Shown: positions 35,789 to 47,600 of the stretch, piece by piece
How the letters are laid out: each line of letters begins with the position of its first letter
Position numbering within the stretch: the first letter of the stretch is position 1
Source: Xylogone sp. PMI_703
Lineage: Eukaryota; Ascomycota; Leotiomycetes
Assembly (NCBI GenBank): GCA_021399445.1
Contig: JAJTUQ010000002.1
Location: 7,812,001-7,876,000 of the forward strand
Length of the DNA: 64,000 bases
Direction: 5' to 3'
Position numbers and translations under genes: made by a program
The notes under the pieces: generated by a model
Database searches by the model: none
Told to the model about the DNA's origin: nothing
Seen by the model: the letters and a program-made list of their open reading frames with translations, nothing else

Positions 35789-37281
35789 ATGTCTACTGCT
35801 AATATGTCTCAATTGAAAGGCGAATCTGGCAATGTTGGTATTCTGGAGTCGAATTTATTTCGAGGTATCTTTGCTAGAGGCGAAATGCGTGACATCATGA
35901 GTGATAAAGCGTATGAAGCTTATATGGTTGAAGCGGAAGTTGCCCTAGCACGAGTTGAAGGCCAATTAGGGATCATTCCACCAGAAGCAGCTCAAGATAT
36001 TGAGCGATGCTGTATCAGCAGCAAGCTTAATCGTGAGCAATTGCGTCGAGACACCACGCTCGTTGGATTGCCGGTATGGGGCCTCACACGCCAGTTAACA
36101 GCACAGGTAGAACCCAAGGAAAGTGGGCGATTCGTGCACTGGGGGCTTAATACACACGATATTATGGATCTGGCACAAGCTCTACAAATGAAAAAAGGAC
36201 TAGACCTGCTCAGCCAACAACTCAATAATGTTCGTGACTTACTTGTCAATTTCGCAGTGAAATATCGTTCCACACCTATGGTTTCCAGGACACATCTCCA
36301 GCATGCACTTCCAACCACCTTTGGGTTTCGAGTTGCTCTCTGGTTGTCATCTTTAGATCGCCATGCTGCTAGACTCCAAGAGATCCGGCCTCGAGCGCTC
36401 CTTTCACAAGTTGGAGGTGCTTCTGGTTCACTCGCTGCTTTTGGACCAGCAGATCAGGCGGGAGCCAGTGACGGAATCAGAGTTATGGAAGCGCTAACAT
36501 CGGAGCTGGGACTTTTTGAGCCAGCAATGCCATGGCACGCAGCGAGAGATGGGTTAGTTGAAACTGTAAGCTTCTTAGCACTTGTTACCGGATCACTGGC
36601 AAAAATAGCCTTGGATGTAAGTCTATCACTCTTTAGATATCTTGTTGCCCTGAAGTAACTAGTCAATCTCAGATTGCTCTGATGTCAATGCCAGAGATAG
36701 CAGAGCTCGCAGAACCGTATGTGCCGCACCGTGGCGCCTCATCAACCATGCCTCAGAAAGCAAATCCTGTGTTGTGTGAAGCTATCCTCGTACTTAATAA
36801 AATAGTCAGGCAACAAGCTACTCTTGCATTTGAAGCACTGCAAGCAGACTTCGAACGTGCTGGAACAGGTGCTTGGCACGTTGAATGGGCTTGCATACCG
36901 CAAAGTTTCACATATTGCTCCGCAGCTCTAGAGCACACTATTGAGCTGTTACAAGACCTACGTGTATTTCCGGAAAATATGAAACGCAACTTGGATCTTT
37001 CTAAAGGGGCTATTGCTGCGGAACATCTTGTAGTGGCCATCTCTGCTTCTGTTGGTCGGGCAAAAGCGCACGACTTAGTGTATGATTGTTGTCGCGAAGC
37101 TGCTGAGAAGTGCGTTTCCCTGGCAGAGGTAGCGAAGCAACAGGGAGAAATCAAAGATATCCTCTCCGATGAGCAGATAGACTGGTATTCTACCCCGGAG
37201 AATTACCTCGGAGCAACATTGCCGCTGATTGATCGAGTTCTGGAGGGGCGGGGAAACTCGACAATGGGCACCAATATCTAA
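35789..37281 (+). CDS. Fumarase/aspartase-superfamily lyase, 3-carboxy-cis,cis-muconate cycloisomerase-like
   Basis: Exons 35789-36616 and 36673-37281 encode 478 aa; the ATG at 35804 is an alternative start. The superfamily signature GASSTMPQKANP lies at residues 297-308, with the catalytic serine in that loop. The VHWGLNTHDIMD block near residue 115 and SRTHLQHALPTTFG near 170 correspond to the other two conserved regions. The C-terminal helical domain (DWYSTPENYLGA) has the form of the CMLE/adenylosuccinate-lyase C-terminal domain. Members make or break C-N or C-O bonds next to a carboxylate. CMLE proper belongs to the protocatechuate pathway, so its presence beside gentisate genes is unexpected and the substrate is open. 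Confidence 0.87.
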
Positions 37282-37754
37282 AAGCGATATAGGTCCCACA
37301 AGCTGTTTAATGCAATACTTCAGTGACCTATTATTTAATACAAGACTCAAAATCAAAGAGAAAAAAACGGCATATGATTCGCGGGGCTTGATCGACGAAC
37401 CCTAATTGGAGTTAGGTCATCTATTCTTAGAAGTTCGGAATAGCTCCGAGAAAATGTAAAGCCCTAGATCCACGCAGCACTATAACTGATCGGTTCTGAG
37501 CATCTAATAGGTACGACGAAACTGGCCAATTAAGTTTCATAAATTACTTCTTGGAGAAACATGGCAGATCAACATCAGAGAGTAAAGACTCCAAGTAGAC
37601 TCTGATATATATAACTTTACTGACAAGCCATCTCGGACACAGATGCGAGTGGAGACTGATGCTATGGGTTCGATAGAGGTATGCAGACTCTATCTCTAAA
37701 AAGGCAGATAAAAGTATGAATAGTAGACTTATCAAACTAATACACTCTAACCGT

Positions 37755-37862
37755 CATAGCACACCCAGTTGTTACAATGCACATCCACTATAATAGCCTA
37801 CTGTATAATTACAGTGCATTTAACCCTACAGCATACCCAACTATTACAGCGCACTTAACGTC
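37755..37862. repeat. Three degenerate copies of a 36-bp unit
   Basis: Units start at 37755, 37791 and 37827, each 36 nt long. They share AGC near the start and a TTACA(A/G)(T/C)GCA core. Units 1 and 3 are the closest pair: over 25 nt (37758-37782 versus 37830-37854) they differ at six sites, all transitions. Confidence 0.55.
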
Positions 37863-38205
37863 TAAAGAATTTAATCATACCCAAAATGGATAGGACGCAC
37901 CTTACCTAACTAGTATGTAGTCAGAATATAGTAGCTTGGCATTTCCGGTAGAGTCTTGGGCGAAAATCAATGGAACTTACGGTGAGGATGGCTAGTACGC
38001 GATCCGCTGATAAGTAATCATCATTAAATGCTTAATTGTAGTCGGTTTCCGAGCTTATGTCCTAACGGTCAACCGTAAGTTGACGCTTTGGTAAAACGCC
38101 GGCGGAGATTACATGTAAGCTTTTCATTGGCCAGTTTTCGAATTATCGTAAGTAATAATTCCGCGTTTGCTGAGCTCCGAATAAATCCTTGGCCTTTACC
38201 AGATA

Positions 38206-38215
38206 CATATAAATA
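38206..38215 (+). promoter_or_regulatory. TATA-like element before the hydrolase relic
   Basis: CATATAAATA lies 77 nt before the ATG of the alpha/beta-hydrolase pseudogene, so the promoter may outlive the reading frame. Confidence 0.3.
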
Positions 38216-38291
38216 AGATGATCTTTTCTCGGTATGGTTATCAGATATTAACGGCTCAGTTCAGTATAAGGCTATAGAATAATACCGCACA

Positions 38292-39251
38292 ATGTCGGCA
38301 AAGAATCCTACAATACTGTTCCTTCCAGGAAGTTGGCTGCACTCAGATGTCTACAAGGAGGTGGCTGCTCTTCTAAAGGACTTCCCTACAGAGATTCTAA
38401 CTTACCCTACAACGAACATGCGCCCTGGAGCTCCTGATGTGAAAGTGGATGTCGAGTATGTCAAAGATATCTTGAAAAATCATGCTGATAAAGGAGATGA
38501 TATGGTTCTTCTTATGCATTCAGCTGGTGGTTTGATCGGGAACGAGGCCGCAGTAGGATTTTCAAATCAGAGAGACAGGTCGCTGGTAAGTCAGGCGGTA
38601 TTGTTGCAATGATATATGTGGCAGCCATTATGGCTCATCCTGGAAAAACACTTATGGAAATGAACACGGAATACTGGATCCCAAAACAGACGGAACTGTT
38701 CGAGAAGCATGGGCCACCTTATAAACCCTTCTCAGAATATGCAAAGAACTTTGTATTTGAAGATGTGAGTTCATATACTCTCTTTGCATAAAATGCTTCT
38801 ACTAAACTGTAATTTGTAGGATGTAACTGTGACTGTGCATAATACACATGAGGTTTTCTATGGTGATCTCCCGAGGGAGAAAGCAGACTATTGGGCATCC
38901 AAACATGGATATCAGTCAGCCGTGTACGCCCACCGTATTCCCAAATAACCTTTTCGCGTATTTAATATAATTTCCTTAATATGGCAAGTATCATGGACTA
39001 ACAAACTATTCTTCCAAAGAATCTATCAGTTAAAAGCTACGGGGGATATTTACAAGAAAGTGCCAAGTACTTACGTTTATGCAGAACGGGATTTAGCAGT
39101 GCCGGACGTCCCTCAAAGTAATTATGCTAAAAGTTTAGCTAAAGAGGACGACATCATTAGGATTGACTCAGATCACATACCGTTTCTGTCCCATCCGGAG
39201 GAGCTAGCGGCTATCGTTAGAAATGCTATCACTAAAGCGGTGGGAAACTAA
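38292..39251 (+). pseudogene. Alpha/beta hydrolase (hydroxynitrile-lyase/esterase type) with frameshift and lost splice donor
   Basis: The sequence starts SAKNPTILFLPGSWLHSDVY and reaches the nucleophile motif LMHSAGG near residue 77-83, as in plant-like small-molecule esterases. At about 38563-38566 one base seems missing. Adding a base there would join GFS to a downstream frame with KSGGIVAMIYVAA, the expected next strand. The following exon ends at VFED (intron 38766-38819) and the next reads HNTHEVFYGDLP to HRIPK, then meets TAA. The expected continuation TGDIYKKVPSTYVYAERDLAVP begins about 90 nt later after a good acceptor, but no GT donor exists at the right place. Two independent lesions indicate a dead gene. 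The final H (SDHIPFLSHP) is intact. Confidence 0.75.
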
Positions 39252-41007
39252 GATTCAATAGTTAAACAAGGACCAATGGAGAAACTTACACATCTAAATC
39301 ACTGGTTCCTAATCCTTACAGACATCCGAGGATAATGACTAATATTCTGCGAGTTCTCTATGTAAAACTTGACACAAGTCTATCTGTATGTAGCATGCTA
39401 TACTTATCTACGGCTGACAGCATAGCAATGATTAACCAATTGGCCTCTGTGGTATACAATTTACATGTGTAGCAGCCTTAACTAGCATTGCGCTCTAACA
39501 TCAGATAATCAAAGAGATAAAGAGTAAATCTCCGAGCTTGATAAACAAGCCAAAAGAGCAGCATAAGAGTGCATAATCAAGGGCACAATCAAAGCACGTT
39601 GGGACAGCCTTCTGGCCGAAGGAACATATGGCGAATATCCAACTTCCTGCATGGGAAACAATACAAGTGATATGTTATCCTCTCTACTAGCGAAAATGGA
39701 CGCACTCTTGTACGAAGATTATATTTTCAATGTGCGCAAGAACCATACATGGCGTACAGTTAATTTGTGTCCAGAAAATAAATAAAACGCGTGAAGTTGT
39801 AATACTGTTATTCATTTGTCGCTGACACCGCTTCATAAAACGATCTTAGCGGAACTTAGATGTACAGGAATTATGCTGGTTTTAACAATACATCGCAGCT
39901 ACACAACGATCCAATTACCAGTATCTCTCAATGTTTCACTCTTTACAGCAGAAAGTCGGATCTCACCCAGTGTCGACCGCACCTCTCATAACAGAGATAG
40001 CTTCAGTTTCGGCAAATAAACAGCCTCACTTCCCGTATATGTAGCTAGTACAAAAGCCCGACGACACAACTCTGCTGAAAAGAAGGTGTTTGTGGCAAGA
40101 CGGAAGTGGCTCGCGATAGCCACCCAAGTTGTACTACGGCATAATTGGCTGGACCAAGAGCACATCGGTTACAGGAGTGAGTGCAATGTGAAAGCTTAAA
40201 GGGCCTGGATTAACCTCGCCACCCGAGGCAAAAGAAGAGATACACACAGCATGTAAAGACTTGCAGCAAATGAAGAGGAGGGAATAGGAGAAACTAAGAG
40301 CTACTAGGCATTCATACTTCGGGGAGCCACGATAGTCACGACAGCCACTGGAGTCCAAAGCCCGTGGTCCTGTTTCCGCAGGCGAAATCCCCACCGAAGC
40401 CCTAGAAAGCATCGGCACGATGAAGCCGACCATGCTTAGACCTGGCCCCTACATCCCCTTCACCCAGGGCCAGGCGAGCCAGACATCAGGGAGCTTCCAA
40501 AGAAACCATCCAATATAAAAAAGACAAGAGATAAATCACCGTACATGGGGCTTCCCCGTGGGTCATTTCTACACCTCTGACTGCAGCATCTTTCATGCAA
40601 GGATCCAGACTGCGGGGTAAAAGCTCCTGAAAGTGGAACAGATTCGCAGCGTCCTCGCCTGGTCGTTTGTCCAGCACACGGCTCTACCGCGTCGGCGTGA
40701 AGCAATCCACGGCAGATGGCACGGACAAGCTTGTTACTATCGACTCTCGACTCTCCCAATGCAACATGAGTCCGGGGCAAGATCCATCAGGTGATGTGGG
40801 GCCCCAGCTTTCCTGGTCCAACTCCCTGCTCGAGGTCGGAGCCATGTCGAGGCTATATAAATATCCCCTTTCGTCTCGTCGCACCGCGTCAGGTTCCAGT
40901 CCTGGTGCGAATCCTCGAGCAGGCCTGCTCGACTGTAGAGTCCCCTATACTGTGACACTCTGTTAATTTACTTCCATTTGTCAAGAATAGAGGACTGCGA
41001 AACAACC
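39252..41007. other. Long intergenic region upstream of the MFS gene
   Basis: The AT-rich left part holds nothing recognisable. The right part (about 40450-41000) is GC-richer and ends in a TATA element and a pyrimidine-rich leader, so it is probably the MFS promoter. ORFs on both strands look like chance. Confidence 0.4.
40854..40860 (+). promoter_or_regulatory. TATA box of the MFS transporter gene
   Basis: TATATAA (continuing ATAT) sits 148 nt before the MFS ATG and is followed by a CT-rich stretch (CCCCTTTCGTCTC), the usual arrangement for a well-expressed fungal gene. Confidence 0.45.
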
Positions 41008-42802
41008 ATGGGTCTTGGTGTATTGGAAGATAGAAAGCTCGAGCATGTGCCCGGCACGGCACTGCTCACGGATGTGGTCGGGGCCGATACTGCAAACGCG
41101 CACGGCGGTCTGGATACTTCGCTGCTGCGACACGACAAGGGACGAAATGCAGATATCGTGCTCGTTCCACAGCCGTCCAAGAGCCCCAATGATCCTCTCA
41201 ACTGGCCGTTGTGGAAGAAGGATCTGATGCTGTTTTTCATATGTATTGATACGGCTGTCGTCGGTGCTTGGGTGCGTATATGTCGCAATGTCCCCAATGT
41301 CTCTTAAAATATAGTATGTTTGTACTGACTTATATGCAATTTTCAGGGCCCCATGATTTCGCCTGGCTTTGGAATAATGTCAGAGCAATTCCACATGTCC
41401 TATAATGCGCTGAATGGCGGCCTGGGATGGGGTATTTTCACAATCGGTATTTCCTGCTTCTTCACCAATTCCATGGCCGTGATCTGGGGCCGTCGCCCTA
41501 TATTCCTGCTGGGAAATCTTCTGCTCTTCATTAGCAGTACTTGGGGTTATTTTGCGCATTCCTACCATTCTCTGCTTGCCTCGCGGTTAATTGGGTGTAT
41601 CGGCATGTCGCCATTCGAAGTGTGAGTCTATCTGTGTTCAAATCTGGAAGATTATACTACAGTACTAACAATATGCTGCTAGTCTGGTCACAAGTACAAT
41701 CGCCGACATTTATTTCGTCCACCAGAGAGGTGTTCGTCTCGCAGCCTGGGGTCTGTGTCTCTCAATAGGTGTCGGTGGCGGGTCTGTCATTTCAGGATAC
41801 ATTATTCAAGATCTAGGATGGAACTGGACGTATGGAATCTGTGCCTGTATTTTTGGCGTCTGGATCCCCGTGCTCTTCTTGTTCTGTCCAGAGACCGCGT
41901 ATCGTCGCGACTCCAAGCTCAATACCGATCTTGGAACAGACGATAGGGCTGAAGAGCTTGTTATTGAGACCAAGACGCAAGCTATGGAAGCGGCCACGCA
42001 TGTTGAAACCATGGAAAAGAGTGAGTCGAATACCGAGTTCGTTGAGGAGAAACATAGCTACGCATATGAGCTTAGAATCTTCCATGGCCGGATGTGCGAT
42101 GATCCGTACTGGAAGGTCCTCATTCGACCACTTATGATGCTCATCTTCCCGCAGGTCTTGTTCTCCTTCTTCGCATACGGTCTCACGACATCTTGGCTAG
42201 TGGTTGTCGGAGGTGTTCTGGCCCAAGTGTTCTCGGCTCCTCCTTATAATTTTACCGTTTCGCAGATTGGCCTAGTTGCACTGTCAACTCTCGTAGGATC
42301 AATTATTGGCGCATTCATTTCCGGACCCATTGCTGATTGGATCATCAAATTCATGTCTCGACGAAACAACGGTATTTACGAGCCTGAGTTCAGGTTGCTC
42401 TTAATCACCATAACTCTAATCATCGGTGGAATGTCATTCTTCGGATTTGGGTGGTCGCTCGAGGTTGGAGACCCTTGGATTGGCCCTGTTATCTTCTATG
42501 GATTACAGTATTTTGGTGTTGGCTTCATGTCTATTGCTGTTTACGGTTATCTCACGGACTGTCATCGCGACAAGGCACCCGAGGCCTTTGCTGCAATCAA
42601 CCTTCGAAACATCTATTCCTTCGGCATGAATTACTTCATCTCGTCCTGGATCACGAACCAAGGGCCTAAAGAGGTGTTCTGCATCATTGGCGGGTTGCAC
42701 GTGTTTATCTGCCTTACTGCTATCCCGATGTATATATTCGGTAAGAAGTGTCGGAGCTGGACCAGTCGCGTGGAGCTGTTCCAGAAGGTCATGAGAGCGT
42801 AG
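41008..42802 (+). CDS. Major facilitator superfamily transporter (DHA1/HOL1-like)
   Basis: Exons 41008-41271, 41347-41621 and 41683-42802 encode 552 aa with agreeing phases. About 12 membrane segments are split by a central hydrophilic loop (about residues 280-345) rich in Glu. Family marks are DPLNWPLWKKD before TM1, FGIMSEQFHMS after TM1, the WGRRPIFLLGN motif between TM2 and TM3 (signature A), and YxTDCHRDKAPEAFAAINLRN in the second half. The latter is typical of the fungal drug:H+ antiporter-1 subgroup around HOL1. It is a plasma-membrane transporter of unknown substrate. A role in exporting or importing aromatic acids for the nearby catabolic genes is possible but unsupported. Confidence 0.92.
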
Positions 42803-43424
42803 GGAAAGGATCCATTAATGTTTAAAGTCTCCAGCGATAAAGCAGGTGACCTTTGTGTAAAGCTTAGGTAAATACAGATACCCACTGCAACTGTGGAGAG
42901 GGTTTGGTAGTGGATCGTCAGGGGATAGAATTGCACCTTCTAGAATACCACTGTTCCCAAATTCCAATGCACGATGTCTTCACGCTTTCGCATCCAGACA
43001 TCCTCAATCAGCAATTTGTGATAGAGACCCTTCTCACATAATGATAACTTAATACGTTCCTGACGTCAAGATTAAGTCTGCAAAGCCATTTACGGCTTGG
43101 CGATGCGCTGGCGGGTTCTAGATTGCTTGAGTCGGCATTACAAATCCATCCGCTGGACGGTCATGAGTCTTTCGGGCGAAAGAGAAACGCCACGCGCTGT
43201 GGTGAGATTACTAACTCCGCTACAGCCGCCCGGTACGTCACGATACTGCTGGACCCCGGAGTTTGAGGCTTTACGGAGGGGTTGTGGGGTGTTAATTATT
43301 AACCATAATTTCTCAGCTCTCCTGGTGCATGGCTTAAAACAACCAGATCTCCCTCAGAGCTCAGTCTGCAGACTAAAAGCATATTAATATTTGGGAAGCA
43401 GCAAGAAGAATAAATCTATTCATC
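42803..43424. other. Intergenic, nothing recognised
   Basis: 622 bp between the MFS gene and the acidic-protein gene. One short ORF without recognisable content. Confidence 0.4.
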
Positions 43425-44099
43425 ATGATGCGTCGCGAGGAAGCTTATCTGCTAGCTCACACTGCTCGGTGCAAGCTCAAGCTCGCTGCGGGACGTCCGG
43501 ATCGCAATCTACGCTTCATCCTCGGCCATGCCTTCACGTTAGACAAACTCAACCTGCGACTAGCAGAGATCGAGACCGATGAAACCCAAGGAGAATTCAT
43601 TGGAGACGAGCCAGAAGGAGATGGAAGAGGCTATTGCACGATACCCGGTGACCTCCACGCTGGAGGCGACGCACAAGCCAAAAAGAGCCCACCTTCGAGT
43701 ATTCACGAACCCATCCAAGCACCACAAGACGACGAAGTCGAAGAAGATGACGAAGCAGAAGATGACACACTCTCTTTACAACGATTCAACTCGGGTTCAG
43801 CGCGGCCGCCGCAGATGATCGAAGATAATGAAGACGACGACGATCTTGATTCGTCGTCGGAATCATCGGATGAGTCGGAGTATGATTTTGACTTCGCGGA
43901 TATCATGCCTTCGAAGGATGAGCTGAGGGTCATCACTTCTGGTCCCGAGGACGCTCACCTGAAGGACCTATATCACCACGTGGCTAAATGTCCTTGTCAT
44001 GGGAAGGACGGAGCCGATGCTCAACATATGTGGAGGGTGCCACAGAAGGAGGGGCAGCCGCAGATTGCTATCATGCAGGTGGCAGAGGTTGCAGCGTGA
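43425..44099 (+). CDS. Acidic conserved fungal protein of unknown function
   Basis: Single exon, 224 aa. The N-terminal 55 residues are basic and helical (RREEAYLLAHTARCKL, then RNLRFILGHAFTLDKLNLRL) and look like a conserved block. The middle (about 95-165) is strongly acidic, with runs of Glu, Asp and Ser (CK2-type sites). The end has a CPCHG motif that might bind a metal. No signal peptide or membrane segment is present. It may be nuclear or cytosolic. I recognise the form from other filamentous fungi but know no function. Confidence 0.7.
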   Translation: MMRREEAYLLAHTARCKLKLAAGRPDRNLRFILGHAFTLDKLNLRLAEIETDETQGEFIGDEPEGDGRGYCTIPGDLHAGGDAQAKKSPPSSIHEPIQAPQDDEVEEDDEAEDDTLSLQRFNSGSARPPQMIEDNEDDDDLDSSSESSDESEYDFDFADIMPSKDELRVITSGPEDAHLKDLYHHVAKCPCHGKDGADAQHMWRVPQKEGQPQIAIMQVAEVAA

Positions 44100-44603
44100 A
44101 GGATTGGATTTATGAGGAGGAAATATATCTACAAGATTGAGCATATCTTCGCCAGTGAGGATAGGTCTCTTTAGGGACACTGGAGCCTCAAATAAGCGCG
44201 CACTCAAACTCTCTTTCGGGAGAATCGAGATTTAGCTGGGGACGGTCTAGTCGCTAGACTGAAGATATCTTACCACACACCATACCTGTCATTAAGGTGC
44301 AGCAAGGCTGGCCATTAACCAGTGAGGGTATTTGGGTGGAACGGAATGGAGTTTAATGGACGCGGATACCAATTCATTACATCTGGAGTCAGCATGGGGC
44401 ATTGGGATCATTTGGCGGCGTCTTTCATTTGATATTTATATACCAAAATTTAGCAAATCAATCATTCATAAAACGATCGTTTATTCTCTTTCTGACATCC
44501 TGAACAGTGACTTGTGTAGTTCTACTTTCCCAAGCCTATCATTCTAAGAACAGAAACTAATCCACAACGACAGCAGAGTATTAGGTTAATTACAGATATA
44601 CAG
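44100..44603. other. Intergenic between convergent genes, nothing recognised
   Basis: About 500 bp of 3' flanks of the acidic-protein gene and the OPT gene. Confidence 0.4.
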
Positions 44604-47600
44604 TTACCAAGTAGCTGGTCCGAAAGTCTCTCCTTTAGGAACTGTCTTCCTGATAGCTGTATATGTGGCGTCCTAGATAACCGGTTAGCATATGGCTTCG
44701 AGCTTCTGGAATGTAAAACACGCACCATAGTATTGAAGACATCTACATTTCCCCACCACTGAGGGATGGTGACATTCGGGAGCGTAATGGCCAAGAAAAT
44801 AATGATAGTGCAGATAATAAGGCCAGCGTCAAGACTGGCGGCAGTGAGATAGTTGTACTGATGCCACCACCCGCTCCAGCGCCGGCGGATATAGTAATTG
44901 AAGAGAAGTCCGACGCCGGACCAGGTAAAAAAGTTCAACGGGGTAGCCGGGGGTAACCAGCCCATTGCGCCAAGCATACTATCCTAGTGTTAGCATCAAA
45001 TCAATATGGCGAATATTGAGTTTCATACACCGGAGCATGGAGATATCGAAGGCGGGTCTTGGGGAATATCCTCGCAATTATGTAAAATAGTACTGGCAAC
45101 ATCGCGCCAATGAGCCAGAACCACTGGAAATTTTGATAGATCGAGTTCGCTCCCAGCATTCTTTGTGGGCCAATGACACCTATGCTAATCAGCAGGGGAT
45201 CAGAACCAAGATCAAGAGTGTTAGTTTACCCCATGTGATACTATTTGAAAAGAACGTCTTCCCGTTTGGACACGTGAAATGATTTGGTTGGTTACTGGTT
45301 AAGATTAATAGTGCTCAGAATGGTGAATGCGAAGACTTACGGCGTGCAGACATCTTTGATCGTGCCAAGCGTCCAGTTCATAACTGCAATTTGGACAAAT
45401 GTAGCCCAAATTGTGGCAACGACTTGACATGAGAAGACTGTTCGAGGAGGGACCTTCATGTAATGTGCCATCTAACAATTTATTTAGTTATTATTGCATC
45501 ATATGAACGATTTACATACCTTCATATCACTAGCATATGTTTGACTATGGCTTGTTAGTCGTTTCTCTGGGGTATGGATTAAAAACTTACGCTTGGCCTA
45601 GGACAATTGTGCTATAGACTTTTAGGACCATAATTGCAATTGGTCGTCCTGGGATCATGTATCCTCCGATGAATGGTGAGAGGACATTGAGTGCTATCCT
45701 AATCAGAATTGAACTGTAGATAACAGCTGGTAAACTTACCAAGAGGAATATTTGTAATTGCCAAAATGATACATGTTGGAAGCTGGTGATTCGTCAGCTA
45801 AATCCAGCAAAAGAAATGACAAGTGCACTTACAATGAATACCATGGCAATGATTATAGAGACGAAGAATCCCCACCCTGGTATCGTCAATATAACAATAC
45901 TCGAACCCCTGGTTTAATCTACTTACATGGTAGTTGAGTATCATACCCGAGAACCGTTCCCAGACCCATTGCCGTAGATGCGACGAAGAGAGCTGCATAC
46001 CACCAATCGGGGCATTCTCTATATTTTGCAATTAGCTTCATATGAATATCCGGATTCTCGTTCTTTGCTTTCTTAAACTGTCGCCATATCTCGTGTCGAT
46101 GGAACAGCGCGACGTGGACGACTGAGGCGATGAGAGCGGCGAACCCCAGACCGTAGTTTAGTGCAAAAGTAGGCGCCAAGAACATGGGCGAATAGTGCTT
46201 GTATTTCTCCAAGTCAAATGTGAAATTGGGGCCCAGGATCTTGGTTACATTGTATGTTTTTTGAGTATTGTCGTATGTGGTGGAGGTATTGAGGGGCAGA
46301 TAATCGGAATATCTATGATAGTAAGCAGCTGTATTGGTGGATTTAGAGGGAATGCTTACAGAGCTCCCGAGTAGGCAATTCCTATTGTTGGGATGATGAA
46401 AAATATCATCAGACCGATCAGTGTATTCACGTGGGAGATCGGTGGGGCCAACAATGGGTCGAGCAGGTAACTCGAGATATAACTATACCATGTCAGTGAG
46501 CTTCCAAATTCGAGGAAGCATTGGTGCCGTACGTCCAGTCAAAAGTAATTGGAATGAGAGACAGTCCAGTAAATCCTCCAAAGAGTTGATTTACTATGAC
46601 ATCGTTTGGCTTGATCCCTAAGTGCAGTCAGTGACTGATCAACAACAAGGCTGGACAGTGGTATTACAAGTCACAAAGCTGAATACAGATAATCCTTGCC
46701 ACAGTACTCCAGGAACCCTGTTATTGTTACTCGATCAAAACCTCACCACATTTATTGAGAAGACATACCAATACCAAGCAAAAGATCCCAGAGCTACGTA
46801 GAGAAAGTATCGGTAACGAGAAATCCGCCAACCATTTGTCTGAGACGGATCTGACTTTTGTCGGTCGTGCAAAGCGTAGAATAAAGTAGTATTCGCGAAC
46901 TGGTTAGGCCATATCATCGAAGACGGCCTATTATTGTAAGCGTATTCTTATTCAGCTCAGATCTAAGTAGTGAAGCCACTCACCAGACCAAGAAGCGGCG
47001 GCACATTCCTACTAAACCGATGCCAATAAGTTGACTGCTAAGGGTGAAGATCAATTGAAACCCCCAACCCATGTCGACGTTATAGTATGCTAGTATATGT
47101 CAGTAGAAAAGAGCAGAAAATTTGAAGTACCGACTAACGTTTTCCTTTAAGAGCAATGAGTGCATCGGTGCTGTAGGCATATCCGATGGACACGCTGGTT
47201 GTGGATAAGTTAGGGAGTTTGATTATATTTCTTGTCACAAGGGACATACTTTGCCATCAGCTGTGAGTTTATGTCAGTATAATTCAATCATGAGATGTTT
47301 AGCATACTCACCACAATCACGGCATGCTCTTTTATAGTGAACGGTCCTGGGTTGAAGGTCCATTTCACCCCGAAGGTATTAAACACTTTCCGAGGAACGA
47401 CCCTTGCCCAAAACATGCCGACGGGAAATACCACACTACTCCATCTCAGTATAAGTCCACAAAAGGTTCTGCAAAGGACTCACAGTTGGATCACTATAGC
47501 TTGAATTGAGATAGCGGGGCTCCTGCGAATAGTCAGATGCACGATCCCGTACAGCATTTTCAATGCATCATACCTCATGCTCAGGAACATATTGATGCCG

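Larger units (their letters stand above)
37282..38291. other. Intergenic, contains a degenerate 36-bp tandem repeat
   Basis: No gene is seen. The repeat at 37755-37862 is listed separately. A TATA-like CATATAAATA lies at 38206-38215, 77 nt before the start of the alpha/beta-hydrolase relic. Confidence 0.5.

Noticed and set aside
40134..40966. Several ORFs of 60-106 aa on both strands before the MFS gene
   Set aside because: Mutually overlapping without any family features; better explained as promoter DNA.
30882..42802. Secondary-metabolite gene cluster
   Set aside because: No polyketide synthase, NRPS, terpene cyclase or cluster transcription factor is present; the genes fit catabolism and transport better.
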